A DNA stretch of 64,000 nucleotides from Gracilibacillus lacisalsi DSM 19029 (GTDB taxonomy: Bacteria; Bacillota; Bacilli; Bacillales; Amphibacillaceae): NCBI RefSeq assembly GCF_000377765.1, contig NZ_KB898675.1, forward strand, positions 1 to 64,000. Direction: 5' to 3'. Positions 1 to 9,833 of the stretch are shown piece by piece (position 1 is the first letter of the stretch; each line of letters opens with the position of its first letter). Below the pieces are notes generated by a model, which was given only the letters and a program-made list of their open reading frames with translations, searched no databases and was not told the DNA's origin. The position numbers and the translations under genes were made by a program.

Positions 1-689
1 TTGGGAATCAATGTATCACCACAACGTATACGCCCAGAAATTATATCACTACAATCAATCGAATCTGGTCCAAAAAGAAATAGTACACAAGGGTCTGATG
101 GACATTGTACAATAGTTGGTAACGAATCGGTTATTTCTTGATTATCTACTACTACGCTTGCCGTAATTAAAATTTCGGTTGGATCGGTGTCTTCAGGAAC
201 CGTAATGATACTTTCAAAGTGGCCCGACGAATCACTAATAGTAGGATTAGGAGAAAAGGAAACAATATCAGGTGTAGCAGAAAAAGATATGTTTGCCCCG
301 GTTAAAGGCTCTCCATCCAACAAAATAGTAACGCTTACTGTCCTTTCGCAGATAGTAACTGCTGGTACAAATAAATCTATTGTAGCAATTTGTTCACATG
401 AAACCGTCAAATTGATTGTTTCTGTGAGAGTTTGATCGTCCACAGTTGCAGAGGCAGTTATCGCTACTTCTGTAGGAGGTGTACCTACTGGAACATTAAT
501 ACTTGTTATATATTCTCCGTTCATGTCAGTGAAAGCAGGATTAGGAACAAATTCAATTATATCTGGATTAGCGGTGAAGCTTACTTCTACATTCGGTACC
601 ATGATACCACCACAGCTGACCATACCAGAAACGAACCCGTTGCAATCGATCGCCTCTGGTCCTGATAAAGTTAAATCACAGGTTTCAGG
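1..689 (-). pseudogene. In-frame continuation of Ig-like repeat protein beyond a TAG stop
   Basis: Reading on in the same minus-strand frame past the TAG at 690-692, the sequence stays open to the window edge. It encodes two more complete copies of the ~98-residue Ig-like unit found upstream, each with the PDI...PNP, D..G.F/Y, VP.GT/DT and TAS..V marks and each closing with V-x-C. A further unit begins at the edge (SIDCSDIISGRIRCGD). The untranslated part is therefore the missing C-terminal half of the neighbouring gene, not an independent gene. No start codon with a ribosome site was found between the stop and the edge. A single nonsense mutation, a sequencing error, or stop-codon readthrough would each explain it. 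The true 3' end lies outside the window. Confidence 0.65.
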
Positions 690-1688
690 CTAGCATTGTA
701 CAGTAGTAGTTGCTGTACTGGAAATTTCTTGATCGTTAATAACTGTTGATGCTGTCACAGTAATATCGGTGCTTGCTGTTCCTTCAGGTACGGTTACTAC
801 AGTCTCAAATTGTCCGAATTCATCAGAAGTAGCTGGATTTGGAGTTATATCAACAATATCTGGAGCTGCAGTGAATATTACAGAAGCCCCTGCTACTGGT
901 TCACCATCACATTCTACTGATCCAGTGATGGTATTCTCACATGTTACTGCTGGTACCAACAAATTAATGGTACATATATCGCAGACAAAAGCAATTTTAT
1001 CTGCATTCTTGTATAATTTTATGGTTGATTGCTGTACAACCCAATCAACAACTCTCCTTGTATTTACGTATATCTCCTCTTGCTGAAGCGTTGTTTTATT
1101 TGCTGTATTTATTTCTTTTTCGTCAGTGAACGATGGAGGACTAGTCCCATCACCCTTTAAAACCTGCTTGGTTGTGTTAACAGGTGGGGAAGCGCATTGA
1201 GTTAGAGTAATCTCATTTCTTGGGGAGCAGAGATGTCCCACTAAATTAACTGTCGTGTTTGCTACCGACTGAACACTTTGACAAATGTCTAACGCAATTT
1301 GTACTGATTGGTAAGCATTATTTCGACATTGTACAGATGCTACACACCGAAAATCGGTAATGCTACAATCGATCTCCGTTCCTTCTGGTGCACAAAGTAA
1401 CAATTGCTCTATTTGACAAAAGGGTATAGGCTCTGACATGCATGTATCGAGCTCATTTGTTACTTGGATAACGATATAGCCAGATTTGCGTAGGTAGACC
1501 TTTTGCAGTATTATTTGTTCTCTTGATGGTAAAGTAACAGGAACGTCTTCCCGCCCTTGTGGTTGTGGGATTTCTTCGCATAATAAAGATGAAGGTGCAA
1601 AAGGATCAATTTGTTTTCCCTCACTGTTAGTTAAAAAGCAAGAAATAACGCCCCCTCTATCTAACAATTCACATAACTCTGGATTCAA
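690..1688 (-). CDS. Cys-rich Ig-like repeat protein, putative surface or spore-coat protein (truncated by stop)
   Basis: A 332-residue protein. The TTG start at 1688 is preceded by GGTGAGG. It has no signal peptide and no membrane segment. The first ~140 residues hold many cysteines in short motifs (ISCF, LLCE, PFCQ, LLCAP, IDCS, FRCV, VQCRN). The C-terminal part holds one Ig-like (Big_1-like) domain: GEPVAGASVIFTA, PDIVDITPNP, VPEGT, TASTV. More copies follow in frame after the TAG. Lack of a secretion signal plus high Cys content is common for spore coat or exosporium proteins assembled inside the mother cell, so a spore-surface role is my inference. I do not recognise a named family for the N-terminus. 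It stands alone, with no operon partner visible. Confidence 0.6.
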   Translation of the reverse strand: MNPELCELLDRGGVISCFLTNSEGKQIDPFAPSSLLCEEIPQPQGREDVPVTLPSREQIILQKVYLRKSGYIVIQVTNELDTCMSEPIPFCQIEQLLLCAPEGTEIDCSITDFRCVASVQCRNNAYQSVQIALDICQSVQSVANTTVNLVGHLCSPRNEITLTQCASPPVNTTKQVLKGDGTSPPSFTDEKEINTANKTTLQQEEIYVNTRRVVDWVVQQSTIKLYKNADKIAFVCDICTINLLVPAVTCENTITGSVECDGEPVAGASVIFTAAPDIVDITPNPATSDEFGQFETVVTVPEGTASTDITVTASTVINDQEISSTATTTVQC

Positions 1689-1897
1689 AATACCTCACCT
1701 ACTTCAAAATTATAGATATAAAAGCAGTATATGTATAAATGATGGAAAAGTCTGGGGCTATATCATAAAACTAACATGTTCACTTAACGTAGCATAATGG
1801 CTACCGGATAATTAGTAAAAAAAGTCATGTATCACTTATGGTATATTTCACTACAAAGAGAATACTAATTCTATAATTTAAGAAGGAGCGTTTTATT

Positions 1898-2399
1898 ATG
1901 GTAAAAATAACAACTGTGATCACAGATATGTTTGAAGATGTAGAGTATACTTCACCGGCAAAGGATTTTAAAGATGCTGTCCATGAGGTTGTCACTATTA
2001 AATATGAAGCAGGTAAAAACGGTGAAAGCTAAACAAGCTGATGCAACTGTTACAATTGTTCATGGAATTGATGATGTACAACGTAAGGATGATGATGCAT
2101 TATTTATTCCGGGAGGTTTCTCACCGGATATGTTAAGAGCGGCTGACCACTTTGTAAAATTTGCTAAGCATTCCATGGATGAAAAGAAACTGTATTTTCC
2201 ATTTGTCCATAGTTATTAGTTACAGCCAAAACATTGGAGGGGCGTGATACGACCGGTTTTAAGTCGATCCAGGTCTAGAATATGGGGTGCTAATGTCAAC
2301 GATGAAGAGGTAGTCGTTTGCGGTAATCAACTAGTAACCAGCAGACAGCCAGATGATATTCCGACATTTACCAAAGAATCACTTCAATTACTACAATAA
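1898..2399 (+). pseudogene. Broken YraA/DJ-1/PfpI-family general stress protein gene
   Basis: The ATG at 1898 behind AGAAGGAG opens a frame reading MVKITTVITDMFEDVEYTSP, the typical start of Bacillus YraA (PfpI/DJ-1 superfamily). It stops after ~44 codons near 2032. Homology resumes in another frame (VKAKQADATVTI, then LFIPGGFSP) up to a stop at 2219. It resumes again as NDEEVVVCGNQLVTSRQPDD, ending at TAA 2397-2399. At least two frame breaks are present. The region that should carry the nucleophilic elbow (AICHGPQ in intact family members) is replaced by a scrambled FPFVHSY followed by the stop. The catalytic Cys is therefore gone and the gene is dead. Intact family members act as deglycase/chaperone-like stress proteins. 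Confidence 0.85.
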
Positions 2400-2412
2400 G
2401 GAATATTATCTG

Positions 2413-2436
2413 CCCGTAAGTTATCAGACTTACGGG
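2413..2436 (+). other. Perfect inverted repeat after the yraA-like pseudogene
   Basis: CCCGTAAG (2413-2420) and CTTACGGG (2429-2436) form an 8-bp stem with an 8-nt loop just after the pseudogene stop. There is no T-run, so it is at best a relic terminator. The rest of 2437-2647 shows no gene I can support. A short frame there has no ribosome site or recognisable product. Confidence 0.4.
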
Positions 2437-2647
2437 GATACATATATAGTTAACGATTTTGGTTCTCCCACAAATTCAATTTTCTATAAAGTTCATAATA
2501 GTCTTAGTTTAGAGTGTACCTATCTCTCATTTTCACTCAGGATGCTTTTTCAAAATTCTTTTGCTTATGCATGCTTTACACCCCACTCGTGCATAGCTTC
2601 TAAAAAGGGCTGAAGACTCTTACTATTTATTTATACTTGTCGCATTT

Positions 2648-2676
2648 TTGCATATTAAGGGTATTTATGCTATATT
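2648..2676 (+). promoter_or_regulatory. Sigma-A promoter of the yrrT-luxS-mccAB operon, with possible CymR half-site
   Basis: TTGCAT (2648-2653), a 17-bp spacer and TATATT (2671-2676), with an upstream TG (2668-2669) giving an extended -10. Transcription should begin near 2683, leaving a ~55-nt leader. AATTCCGAT (2683-2691) sits at the start point. It resembles the AATTCC half of CymR operators that control the B. subtilis yrrT operon, but I see no convincing second half. The leader is too short for an S-box or T-box riboswitch. Confidence 0.6.
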
Positions 2677-2738
2677 AGTGTCAATTCCGATAAAACAGAG
2701 TAAAATAGTATGGATTAACATAGATGGAGGAGTTTACC

Positions 2739-3386
2739 ATGGGGAGAGAGTTTTTAGAAGTGTTTGAAGAGTGGGCTTCTACGTATGATGAGGCAGTTAC
2801 GGGTCATGACCCTCAGTATAGAGATGTATTCGAAGGATATGATACAATATTAAAGGAAGTTGCTCAGCTAGCAGAAGGAACGGTAATGGAATTCGGTGTT
2901 GGCACGGGTAATTTAACAGAAAAAGTGTTAGCGAAAGGATTACCAGTGATTGGTATTGAACCATCTGATCCGATGAGGGAATTAGCGAAAGAAAAATTAC
3001 CTCAATTAGATTTATACGAAGGTGATTTTCTTGAGTTTCCATTACCAAATAAGCCGGTGAATACGATTATTAGTACGTATGCTTTCCACCATTTAACGAA
3101 AGCTGAGAAGAACAAGGCGGTTGCTAAATTTTATTCCTTGTTAGCTAATGGTGGGCGCGTTGTATTTGCTGATACGGTTTATGAAAATGAACAGGCAGAA
3201 CAACAAATTAAACAAGAAGCACATGAGTTAGGCTATCACGATTTACTGGAGGATTTAAACAGAGAATACTATCCTCAATTAGAGGAAATTCGAGAGCTGT
3301 TTGAACAAAATGGATTTCATTTTGAAGCCAAAAAACGAAATAAATTTGTCTGGTTATTTGTAGCTGAAAAATTTGAAGAGGAGTGA
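2739..3386 (+). CDS. yrrT: SAM-dependent methyltransferase YrrT
   Basis: Class I methyltransferase of ~215 residues. The SAM-binding motif FGVGTGNLT is at about 56-64, followed by an acidic strand end (GIEPSD) and post-motif [10 protein letters not shown]. The N-terminus [17 protein letters not shown] matches Bacillus YrrT, which fixes the start at ATG 2739. An in-frame ATG at 2724 lies inside the ribosome site (TGGAGGAG) and is rejected. YrrT is the first gene of the B. subtilis methionine-to-cysteine operon and is thought to supply S-adenosylhomocysteine. Its methyl acceptor is unknown. The next gene, luxS, starts 7 bp downstream, so the two are surely co-transcribed. Confidence 0.88.
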   Translation: MGREFLEVFEEWASTYDEAVTGHDPQYRDVFEGYDTILKEVAQLAEGTVMEFGVGTGNLTEKVLAKGLPVIGIEPSDPMRELAKEKLPQLDLYEGDFLEFPLPNKPVNTIISTYAFHHLTKAEKNKAVAKFYSLLANGGRVVFADTVYENEQAEQQIKQEAHELGYHDLLEDLNREYYPQLEEIRELFEQNGFHFEAKKRNKFVWLFVAEKFEEE

Positions 3387-3393
3387 TGGAAAG

Positions 3394-3861
3394 ATGACTA
3401 AAAAAATGAATGTTGAAAGTTTTAATTTAGATCACACGAAAGTAAAAGCACCATATGTACGCCTTGTAGGGGTTACTACAGGACAAAATGGGGATAAAGT
3501 GTACAAATATGATATTCGCTTTTGTCAGCCTAATAAGGACCATATGGATATGGCAGGATTGCATTCGATTGAACACTTGATGGCAGAAAACATTCGCAAC
3601 CATATGGACAATGTGTTGGATATTAGTCCAATGGGCTGCCAAACTGGTTTTTACCTCGCTATTCTAAACAATGACAGCTATGAGGATGTAGTAGAAGCGT
3701 TAGAGAAAACACTGCAAGATGTATTAGAAGCAACAGAAGTACCAGCTTGTAATGAAGTCCAATGTGGTTGGGCAGCTAATCACAGCTTAGAAGGGGCAAA
3801 AGACATCGCTAAGAACATGTTAGCTGGAAAAGACGAATGGCACATCGTGTTTGCTGAATAA
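3394..3861 (+). CDS. luxS: S-ribosylhomocysteine lyase LuxS (autoinducer-2 synthase)
   Basis: 155 residues, full length for LuxS. It cleaves S-ribosylhomocysteine to homocysteine and 4,5-dihydroxy-2,3-pentanedione, the AI-2 precursor. The metal site is complete: H57 and H61 in HSIEH, and C124 in VQCGWA. The catalytic cysteine is C82 in MGCQTGFY. The start is ATG 3394 behind GAGGAG/GGAAAG. A longer reading from TTG 3373 would overlap yrrT and adds no family sequence. Position inside the yrrT-mcc operon is notable. In B. subtilis the second gene here is mtnN and luxS lies elsewhere. Homocysteine produced here feeds MccA directly. Confidence 0.96.
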   Translation: MTKKMNVESFNLDHTKVKAPYVRLVGVTTGQNGDKVYKYDIRFCQPNKDHMDMAGLHSIEHLMAENIRNHMDNVLDISPMGCQTGFYLAILNNDSYEDVVEALEKTLQDVLEATEVPACNEVQCGWAANHSLEGAKDIAKNMLAGKDEWHIVFAE

Positions 3862-3875
3862 AAGAGGGATTAAGA

Positions 3876-4790
3876 TTGGCACTTTATAAAAATATACAAC
3901 AATTGATCGGCGGTACACCGTTAATGGAGATATCGAATTTCGAACTCCCAGACGGTGTACGACTTTTTGCGAAGTTAGAATTTTTTAATCCTGGCGGCAG
4001 TATTAAAGATCGCTTAGGAATTAATTTGATCGAAACAGCATTGGAATCTGGTGAGTTGCAACCAGGTGGAACGATTATCGAACCTACTGCTGGTAATACA
4101 GGCATTGGAATTGCTTTAGCTGCAGTTAATAAAGGATTTCGCGTTATTTTTGTTGTTCCTGAACACTTCAGTCAGGAAAAGCAAGTATTAATGCAAGCTT
4201 TAGGAGCAGAAATTATCCACACACCTAAAGATGAGGGGATGCGTGGAGCAATCGAGAAAACAAAACAGCTGCTTTCAGAAATCCCGAACAGTTATGCCGC
4301 GCAACAATTTGAAAATCCAGCAAATCCAGAAACTTATTACAAGACAATAGCACCAGAAATTGAAAAAGACTTAAATGGTGAAGTATCGATTTTTGTTGCA
4401 GGTGCAGGAACAGGTGGCACCTTTATGGGAGCTGCTCGATATTTTAAAGATCAAAATCCAGAAACAAAAACAGTAATTGTGGAACCTGAAGGATCGATTA
4501 TTGCTGGAGGCGAAGCAGCATCACATCGAACGGAAGGAATCGGTATGGAATTTTTACCAGACTACATGGATCGTGCATTATTCGATGCAATCCATACCAT
4601 TGATGATGCTGATGCGTTTGATATGGTAAAGCAACTGGCAGAAAAAGAAGGCTTGCTAGTAGGGAGCTCATCAGGAGCAGCAATGGTTGCCGCCTTACGA
4701 GAAGCGAAAAAAGCAAAACCTGGAAGCAATATTGTTACCATTTTTCCTGATAGTAGTGAGCGATATTTAAGTAAAGATATTTATCAATGA
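3876..4790 (+). CDS. mccA: O-acetylserine-dependent cystathionine beta-synthase MccA (YrhA)
   Basis: PLP fold-type II enzyme of 304 residues, from the cysteine synthase/CBS family. PLP lysine K44 is in GGSIKDR. The phosphate loop GAGTGGTF (~168-175) and the substrate loop TAGNTGIG (~70) are intact. It condenses homocysteine with O-acetylserine to give cystathionine in reverse transsulfuration. The start is TTG 3876 behind AGAGGG. The 14-bp gap after luxS places it in the same operon. Assignment as MccA rather than CysK rests on operon context with yrrT and mccB, since sequence alone cannot separate the two with certainty. The catalytic CBS core stands alone, with no regulatory Bateman domain, as in bacterial MccA. 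Confidence 0.87.
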   Translation: MALYKNIQQLIGGTPLMEISNFELPDGVRLFAKLEFFNPGGSIKDRLGINLIETALESGELQPGGTIIEPTAGNTGIGIALAAVNKGFRVIFVVPEHFSQEKQVLMQALGAEIIHTPKDEGMRGAIEKTKQLLSEIPNSYAAQQFENPANPETYYKTIAPEIEKDLNGEVSIFVAGAGTGGTFMGAARYFKDQNPETKTVIVEPEGSIIAGGEAASHRTEGIGMEFLPDYMDRALFDAIHTIDDADAFDMVKQLAEKEGLLVGSSSGAAMVAALREAKKAKPGSNIVTIFPDSSERYLSKDIYQ

Positions 4791-4897
4791 TGATAGCCGT
4801 CCGAAGTTTTTCAAAGAAGAAGGATAACGAATGCTGACACCCGAATCCGCTTGGTAATCCATCCCATTGAGAGGGCGTATTACAATTATATGTTTGA

Positions 4898-6049
<1,152 letters not shown>

Positions 6050-6058
6050 CAAAAATAA

Positions 6059-6096
6059 AAACACTTATCTCTTGTTTGAAGAGGTAAGTGTTTTTT
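6059..6096 (+). terminator. Rho-independent terminator of the yrrT-luxS-mccAB operon
   Basis: 15-bp stem AAACACTTATCTCTT / AAGAGGTAAGTGTTT with one G-U pair, loop GTTTG, then a T-run ending at 6096. Confidence 0.92.
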
Positions 6097-6129
6097 CATA
6101 AATTGCTCCATAACGAGGAATCCCAAGTT

Positions 6130-6345
6130 AATCTTCGTTGATCGCGAACATTTGTTCCGCTATTGGTGATAAAAATACCGTTTTTAGAGTGCTCGCGGAC
6201 ATCTATTCCGCTATTCATCGAAAATAGTGCTAATAGAAGTCAAAATGAAGCAAATAAGGGATTCAATGTCCGCTAACATTGAAAAATAGGTGATTATTAG
6301 TCAAATAACGCACTAAATGTCCGCTCAATCACAGTATGTATCTAA
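6130..6345. repeat. Short dispersed intergenic repeats of the GCGGACAT...TTCCGCTATT type
   Basis: Four related words occur within 200 bp: CGCGAACATTTGTTCCGCTA, CGCGGACATCTATTCCGCTA, AATGTCCGCTAACATT and AATGTCCGCTCAAT. The first two are direct copies ~54 bp apart, and each contains a small inverted repeat (GAACA...TGTTC or GGACAT...). Similar intergenic words are frequent in Bacillaceae from my recollection. The 15-mer CACAGTATGTATCTA at 6330-6344 recurs exactly at 28470-28484. No coding potential is seen here. Confidence 0.5.
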
Positions 6346-6347
6346 TG

Positions 6348-6986
6348 CTATTCTGTTATAATCTCATATCCTTGTTCTTGCAGCATTTGCACCGATCTTT
6401 GCAGGCTAATAAAATCGCTCGCTCCATCTTCCATCATTGCCCCTGTTAATTCCGCAAAGTCATCTGGATCAGTTGTTTCAAAGTCTACTTTTGTCGTCTC
6501 GACGATTTGATCGTCTTGGTAATCAATGCTATGTGATACCCCTTCTACGTCTTGATACTGAGCCACACCTTCTGCGAACATTGCTTCAGCTTCCTCTTTA
6601 TCAGCTATTTCTAATAGATCATAAGGAATAATATTATCTGCCGTTTGTTCAATAACTCGGTCCCCTTCGGCTTTATAAGCAATTTTAGAGACCATACCTT
6701 CTTGGTCAAGTTGCAGCGTTACATTATTTTCACCATCGGGATCAATATCTAATTCAGAAGGAGCAGTATCGTTAGCAGTTTCTATGTTATCTTCGTTTAA
6801 GTCGTCGATTTCCGCCACTTCTTCGGCATCAGTTTCCTCCTCGACTACTTCCTCTTCAGTGTTTTCAGTTGTTTCAGTACTGTCACTCTCAGTATCCTCT
6901 TCGTTACTGCCAACATCATCAGAATTACAAGCAACTAGCGTAATGCTGATAAGTAATGTAAGACAAAACATTATCCATTTTTTCAA
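6348..6986 (-). CDS. Acidic lipoprotein, DUF1307/YehR-like
   Basis: 212 residues. A type II signal peptide ends at lipobox LVAC (Cys ~20). It is followed by a strongly acidic Glu/Asp/Thr-rich linker (~22-75) and a folded C-terminal domain. That domain has the pattern NNVTLQLDQEGMV...TADNIIPYDLL...YQDVEGVSHSI, which I match to DUF1307 lipoproteins (YehR family). Their function is unknown. The protein should be anchored on the outer face of the membrane. The long acidic linker fits a halotolerant host. The start is TTG at 6986 with GGAAGAGG just upstream. It is monocistronic and convergent with the mcc operon. Confidence 0.7.
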   Translation of the reverse strand: MKKWIMFCLTLLISITLVACNSDDVGSNEEDTESDSTETTENTEEEVVEEETDAEEVAEIDDLNEDNIETANDTAPSELDIDPDGENNVTLQLDQEGMVSKIAYKAEGDRVIEQTADNIIPYDLLEIADKEEAEAMFAEGVAQYQDVEGVSHSIDYQDDQIVETTKVDFETTDPDDFAELTGAMMEDGASDFISLQRSVQMLQEQGYEIITE

Positions 6987-7178
6987 TCAACCTCTTCCTT
7001 TCTTTTGAAATATAGTAAAATGTTAGGTGCATAAACACAATGATAAATTAATCATCCTTTTTTAGCAACAATTACCATATTAAAACGCTCTTTTTTTTGC
7101 GTTAAACTTTTTTAATGAATGATTCCCCAATTCCATGTTAAACTATGGAAAGGTAGAAGGGAAAGGAATGTGATCAAA

Positions 7179-8552
7179 ATGAAAGAAGTAATGGAGTACC
7201 TTGAGAAATATAAGGAGCAACATTTAGAAGAGCTTCAACATTTTTTACATATACCAAGTGTCAGCACAGATTCAATTCATAAAGAAGATGTCAAAACAGC
7301 AGCAAAGTTTGTAGCCGACTATTTAACAAATGCAGGCTTTGAAACCGTCGAAGTGCAAGAAACAAAAGGTCATCCACTTGTATATGCTGAATGGATGAAT
7401 GCTGGAGAGGACGCACCAACTGTTTTATTTTATGGTCATTATGATGTGCAGCCACCAGATCCACTTGATCAGTGGGAAAGTGAACCTTTTGAGCCAGAAG
7501 TTAGAGATGGAAGGATCTATGCTCGTGGTGCCAGTGATGACAAAGGGCAAGTGTTTATGCACCTTGTAGTCTTGAAAGCATTTCTAGAAACGAAAGGCTC
7601 TTTGCCAATCAATGTCAAAGTTTGTGTAGAGGGAGAAGAAGAGATTGGAAGTGCCAATCTTTATGATATTCTACATGAACAAAAAGAAAAATTTCAAGCT
7701 GATTTTGCGGTCATTTCTGATTCAGGAATGGTTGCTAAGGATCAACCAACCATTCTATATGGATTAAAAGGTTTCACCGGATTGGAATTCACCTTGAAAG
7801 GACCTGACAATGATCTGCATTCAGGTCTATACGGTGGTGCGGTAAAAAATCCCGCAATAGCAATGGCGCAGTTGTTAGCTACGATGAAAAATGAAGAAGA
7901 AGTCGTCCAAGTTGCTCATTTTTATGATCAGGTTGAACCTTTATCCGATGAGGAACGTACGTTAATTAAAGATGCCCCAAGTGAGGATTACGAAGAGTCT
8001 ACTGGAGTGAAAGAAACTGTTTCGGAAAAAGGGTATACGGCAAAAGAGCACACGATGGCCAGACCGACTTTAGAAATCAATGGTTTATATAGTGGCTATC
8101 AGGGAGAAGGAACCAAAACGATTATTCCGTCAACTGCTACCGCTAAACTAACATGTCGTTTAGTACCGGGACAGGATCCGAAAGAAATTCAGGATTTATT
8201 AGTAAAGCATTTGGAGCAACATGTCCCAAAAGGTGTAGAGTTAACTATTAAACGGGAACCTTTATCGGCAAAAGCATATAAAGTGGATCCTGACCATCCG
8301 TTAATTACGAAAGCAGCGGAGAGCTTTAAAGAAACTTTTGAAAAAGAAGCAGTATATGTTAGAATGGGTGGCTCTATCCCAGTTGTAGAATGGATTGACT
8401 CGATTTATCAGATTCCTGTGGTATTGTTGGGATTTGGAACGCCGGATGACCGCTTGCATTCACCAAATGAAAGTTTTCCAGTTGTCCATTTCGATAAAGG
8501 AATGAAGACGATTGTCCATTATTGGGAGAAAGTTAAAAATCTTAAACTATAA
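7179..8552 (+). CDS. M20-family dipeptidase/metallopeptidase
   Basis: 457 residues from ATG 7179, full length for the ArgE/DapE/ACY1/CPG2 dipeptidase group. Metal-binding and catalytic motifs are intact: YGHYDVQPPDP (His plus catalytic Asp), ARGASDDKG (bridging Asp), EGEEEIGS (general-base Glu and ligand), DLHSG (dimer-domain His). A dimerisation insert lies between about 190 and 340. It probably hydrolyses dipeptides or N-acyl amino acids in the cytoplasm. The ribosome site GAAAGGA is 11 nt before ATG 7179. A GTG at 7170 and an ATG at 7119 are in frame but less likely. Monocistronic. Confidence 0.85.
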   Translation: MKEVMEYLEKYKEQHLEELQHFLHIPSVSTDSIHKEDVKTAAKFVADYLTNAGFETVEVQETKGHPLVYAEWMNAGEDAPTVLFYGHYDVQPPDPLDQWESEPFEPEVRDGRIYARGASDDKGQVFMHLVVLKAFLETKGSLPINVKVCVEGEEEIGSANLYDILHEQKEKFQADFAVISDSGMVAKDQPTILYGLKGFTGLEFTLKGPDNDLHSGLYGGAVKNPAIAMAQLLATMKNEEEVVQVAHFYDQVEPLSDEERTLIKDAPSEDYEESTGVKETVSEKGYTAKEHTMARPTLEINGLYSGYQGEGTKTIIPSTATAKLTCRLVPGQDPKEIQDLLVKHLEQHVPKGVELTIKREPLSAKAYKVDPDHPLITKAAESFKETFEKEAVYVRMGGSIPVVEWIDSIYQIPVVLLGFGTPDDRLHSPNESFPVVHFDKGMKTIVHYWEKVKNLKL

Positions 8553-8639
8553 AGTGAGACTATGATCAGTGATGGTCTTACAGTGATAAACTATGGTGTT
8601 TGTGAATCTTTCATCATAGGTAATGGAGGATAACTTAAC

Positions 8640-9011
8640 ATGTCAATCTTTTGGATTGTTTTATTACTGATCATCGTTATGGTGAGCCATCAATTCTATA
8701 CACGTTATGTACCGATTAAAGGGATACCGTGTGTAGAAATAGATAAAAAGCGAAATCGGGAAAAATTAACGGTAGATATTCGTGATTATCAAGAGGCAGA
8801 CAATGATAAAGTAGCAGAAGCGGTTGTAATTCCAATTCCATACCTAAGAAGACATTTTCACGAAATTCCTTCTAGGTCAGTTCATATTGTTGCTTCCAAC
8901 CATGTCGAAAAGAATTTAGCAATTCGTTTTTTGAAACAAAAAGGGTTTGAAATAACAGGATATACTCTTACGAAATGTAGATGTAAGAAAAAGATAGGGA
9001 AACTAGCATGA
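8640..9011 (+). CDS. Membrane-anchored rhodanese-like protein lacking the active-site cysteine
   Basis: 123 residues: one N-terminal membrane segment (residues 3-18), then a rhodanese-like fold. TVDIRDYQEAD corresponds to the CH2A-type DxR motif, and AVVIPIPYLRR to the usual A.hIP...L. Where active rhodaneses have a Cys opening the catalytic loop, this protein reads HIVASNHVEKN. The only cysteines are one near residue 31 and two near the C-terminus (KCRCKKK). Sulfur transfer by the standard mechanism is therefore unlikely. A structural or binding role is inferred. ATG 8640 follows TGGAGGA. A terminator lies just downstream. Confidence 0.65.
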   Translation: MSIFWIVLLLIIVMVSHQFYTRYVPIKGIPCVEIDKKRNREKLTVDIRDYQEADNDKVAEAVVIPIPYLRRHFHEIPSRSVHIVASNHVEKNLAIRFLKQKGFEITGYTLTKCRCKKKIGKLA

Positions 9012-9016
9012 TTAGG

Positions 9017-9062
9017 AAAATAAACTTTACTTATGTTTGAAAATAAGTAAGGTTTATTTTTT
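9017..9062 (+). terminator. Rho-independent terminator after the rhodanese-like gene
   Basis: AAATAAACTTTACTTAT pairs with ATAAGTAAGGTTTATTT, followed by a T-run. Its left arm is repeated, without the right arm, near 11262-11279 beyond the next operon. Confidence 0.85.
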
Positions 9063-9137
9063 TATCTAAAAGCCGTGTTCGATATATGATACAATAGTCT
9101 TGAATACATCGTTGGAGCAGGGGGAGGAGATATAATA

Positions 9138-9830
9138 TTGAATCGGGCTAGTATATTAGTCGTGGATGATGACGCTGATATCCGACATTTGATTGGGATA
9201 TATTTACAAGAAACGGGGATGCAGTATAAAGAAGCAAAGAGTGGAACAGAAGCTTTAATCTTACTAGAAAATGAATCATTCGATTTGATCATTCTTGATT
9301 TTATGATGGATGATGCAGATGGATTACATGTATTGAACTTTCTTCATTCACACCAAATAGAGACACCTATTATTGTATTAAGTGCTCTTACAGAAATTAA
9401 AGGAAAAATAGAAAACTTAGGATTAGTTGCAGATGATTACGTTGCTAAGCCATTTATTCCGAATAAGCTTATCGCTCGTGTTATCGCAATCCTTCGAGGA
9501 TCACAAAATCCTTCAACCATTGTATCGTTGAACCGTATTCAATGTGGACCAATTATTTTAAATGAGCGTTCACGATCCGTAGAGAAACATAACGTAAAAT
9601 ATAGCTTATCTCAAACGGAATGTGATTTACTATCCATGTTTATGCGTCATCCTGGACAAACTTTTACGAAAGATGAAATGTATACTTTGATATGGAAGCA
9701 TGACATTTTTGATACAAATAAGCTAGATACTCATATTCAATCTTTACGAAATAAATTAGAAGATGATCCAAAATCGCCACAACATATTAAAACAATTCGC
9801 GGGATTGGTTATCGTTTTGAAGGTGAATAG
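9138..9830 (+). CDS. OmpR/PhoB-family response regulator
   Basis: 230 residues: receiver domain (1-~118) and winged-helix DNA-binding domain (~135-228). The phosphoacceptor is D54 in LIILDFMMDD, with acidic pocket DDD at 10-12, switch Ser in VLSALTE and K104 in VAKPF. The winged helix ends in the typical IRGIGYRFEGE. TTG 9138 follows GGGGAGGAG with good spacing. The gene ends 3 bp before its kinase partner, so they form one operon. No target genes are evident from the neighbourhood, so I give no symbol. Confidence 0.88.
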   Translation: MNRASILVVDDDADIRHLIGIYLQETGMQYKEAKSGTEALILLENESFDLIILDFMMDDADGLHVLNFLHSHQIETPIIVLSALTEIKGKIENLGLVADDYVAKPFIPNKLIARVIAILRGSQNPSTIVSLNRIQCGPIILNERSRSVEKHNVKYSLSQTECDLLSMFMRHPGQTFTKDEMYTLIWKHDIFDTNKLDTHIQSLRNKLEDDPKSPQHIKTIRGIGYRFEGE

Positions 9831-9833
9831 CTA

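Noticed and set aside
187-1086. Plus-strand frames at 187-435, 432-665 and 769-1086
   Set aside because: Antisense to the Ig-repeat gene; their similarity to each other only mirrors the repeat units on the other strand.
2353-2613. 86-codon frame after the yraA-like pseudogene
   Set aside because: Starts inside the pseudogene tail in another frame, lacks a ribosome site and resembles nothing.
2677-2738. S-box or T-box riboswitch before yrrT
   Set aside because: The leader is only about 55 nt with no matching helices or terminator.
3373-3861. Longer LuxS reading from TTG 3373
   Set aside because: Overlaps yrrT and adds seven residues absent from LuxS; ATG 3394 has the ribosome site.
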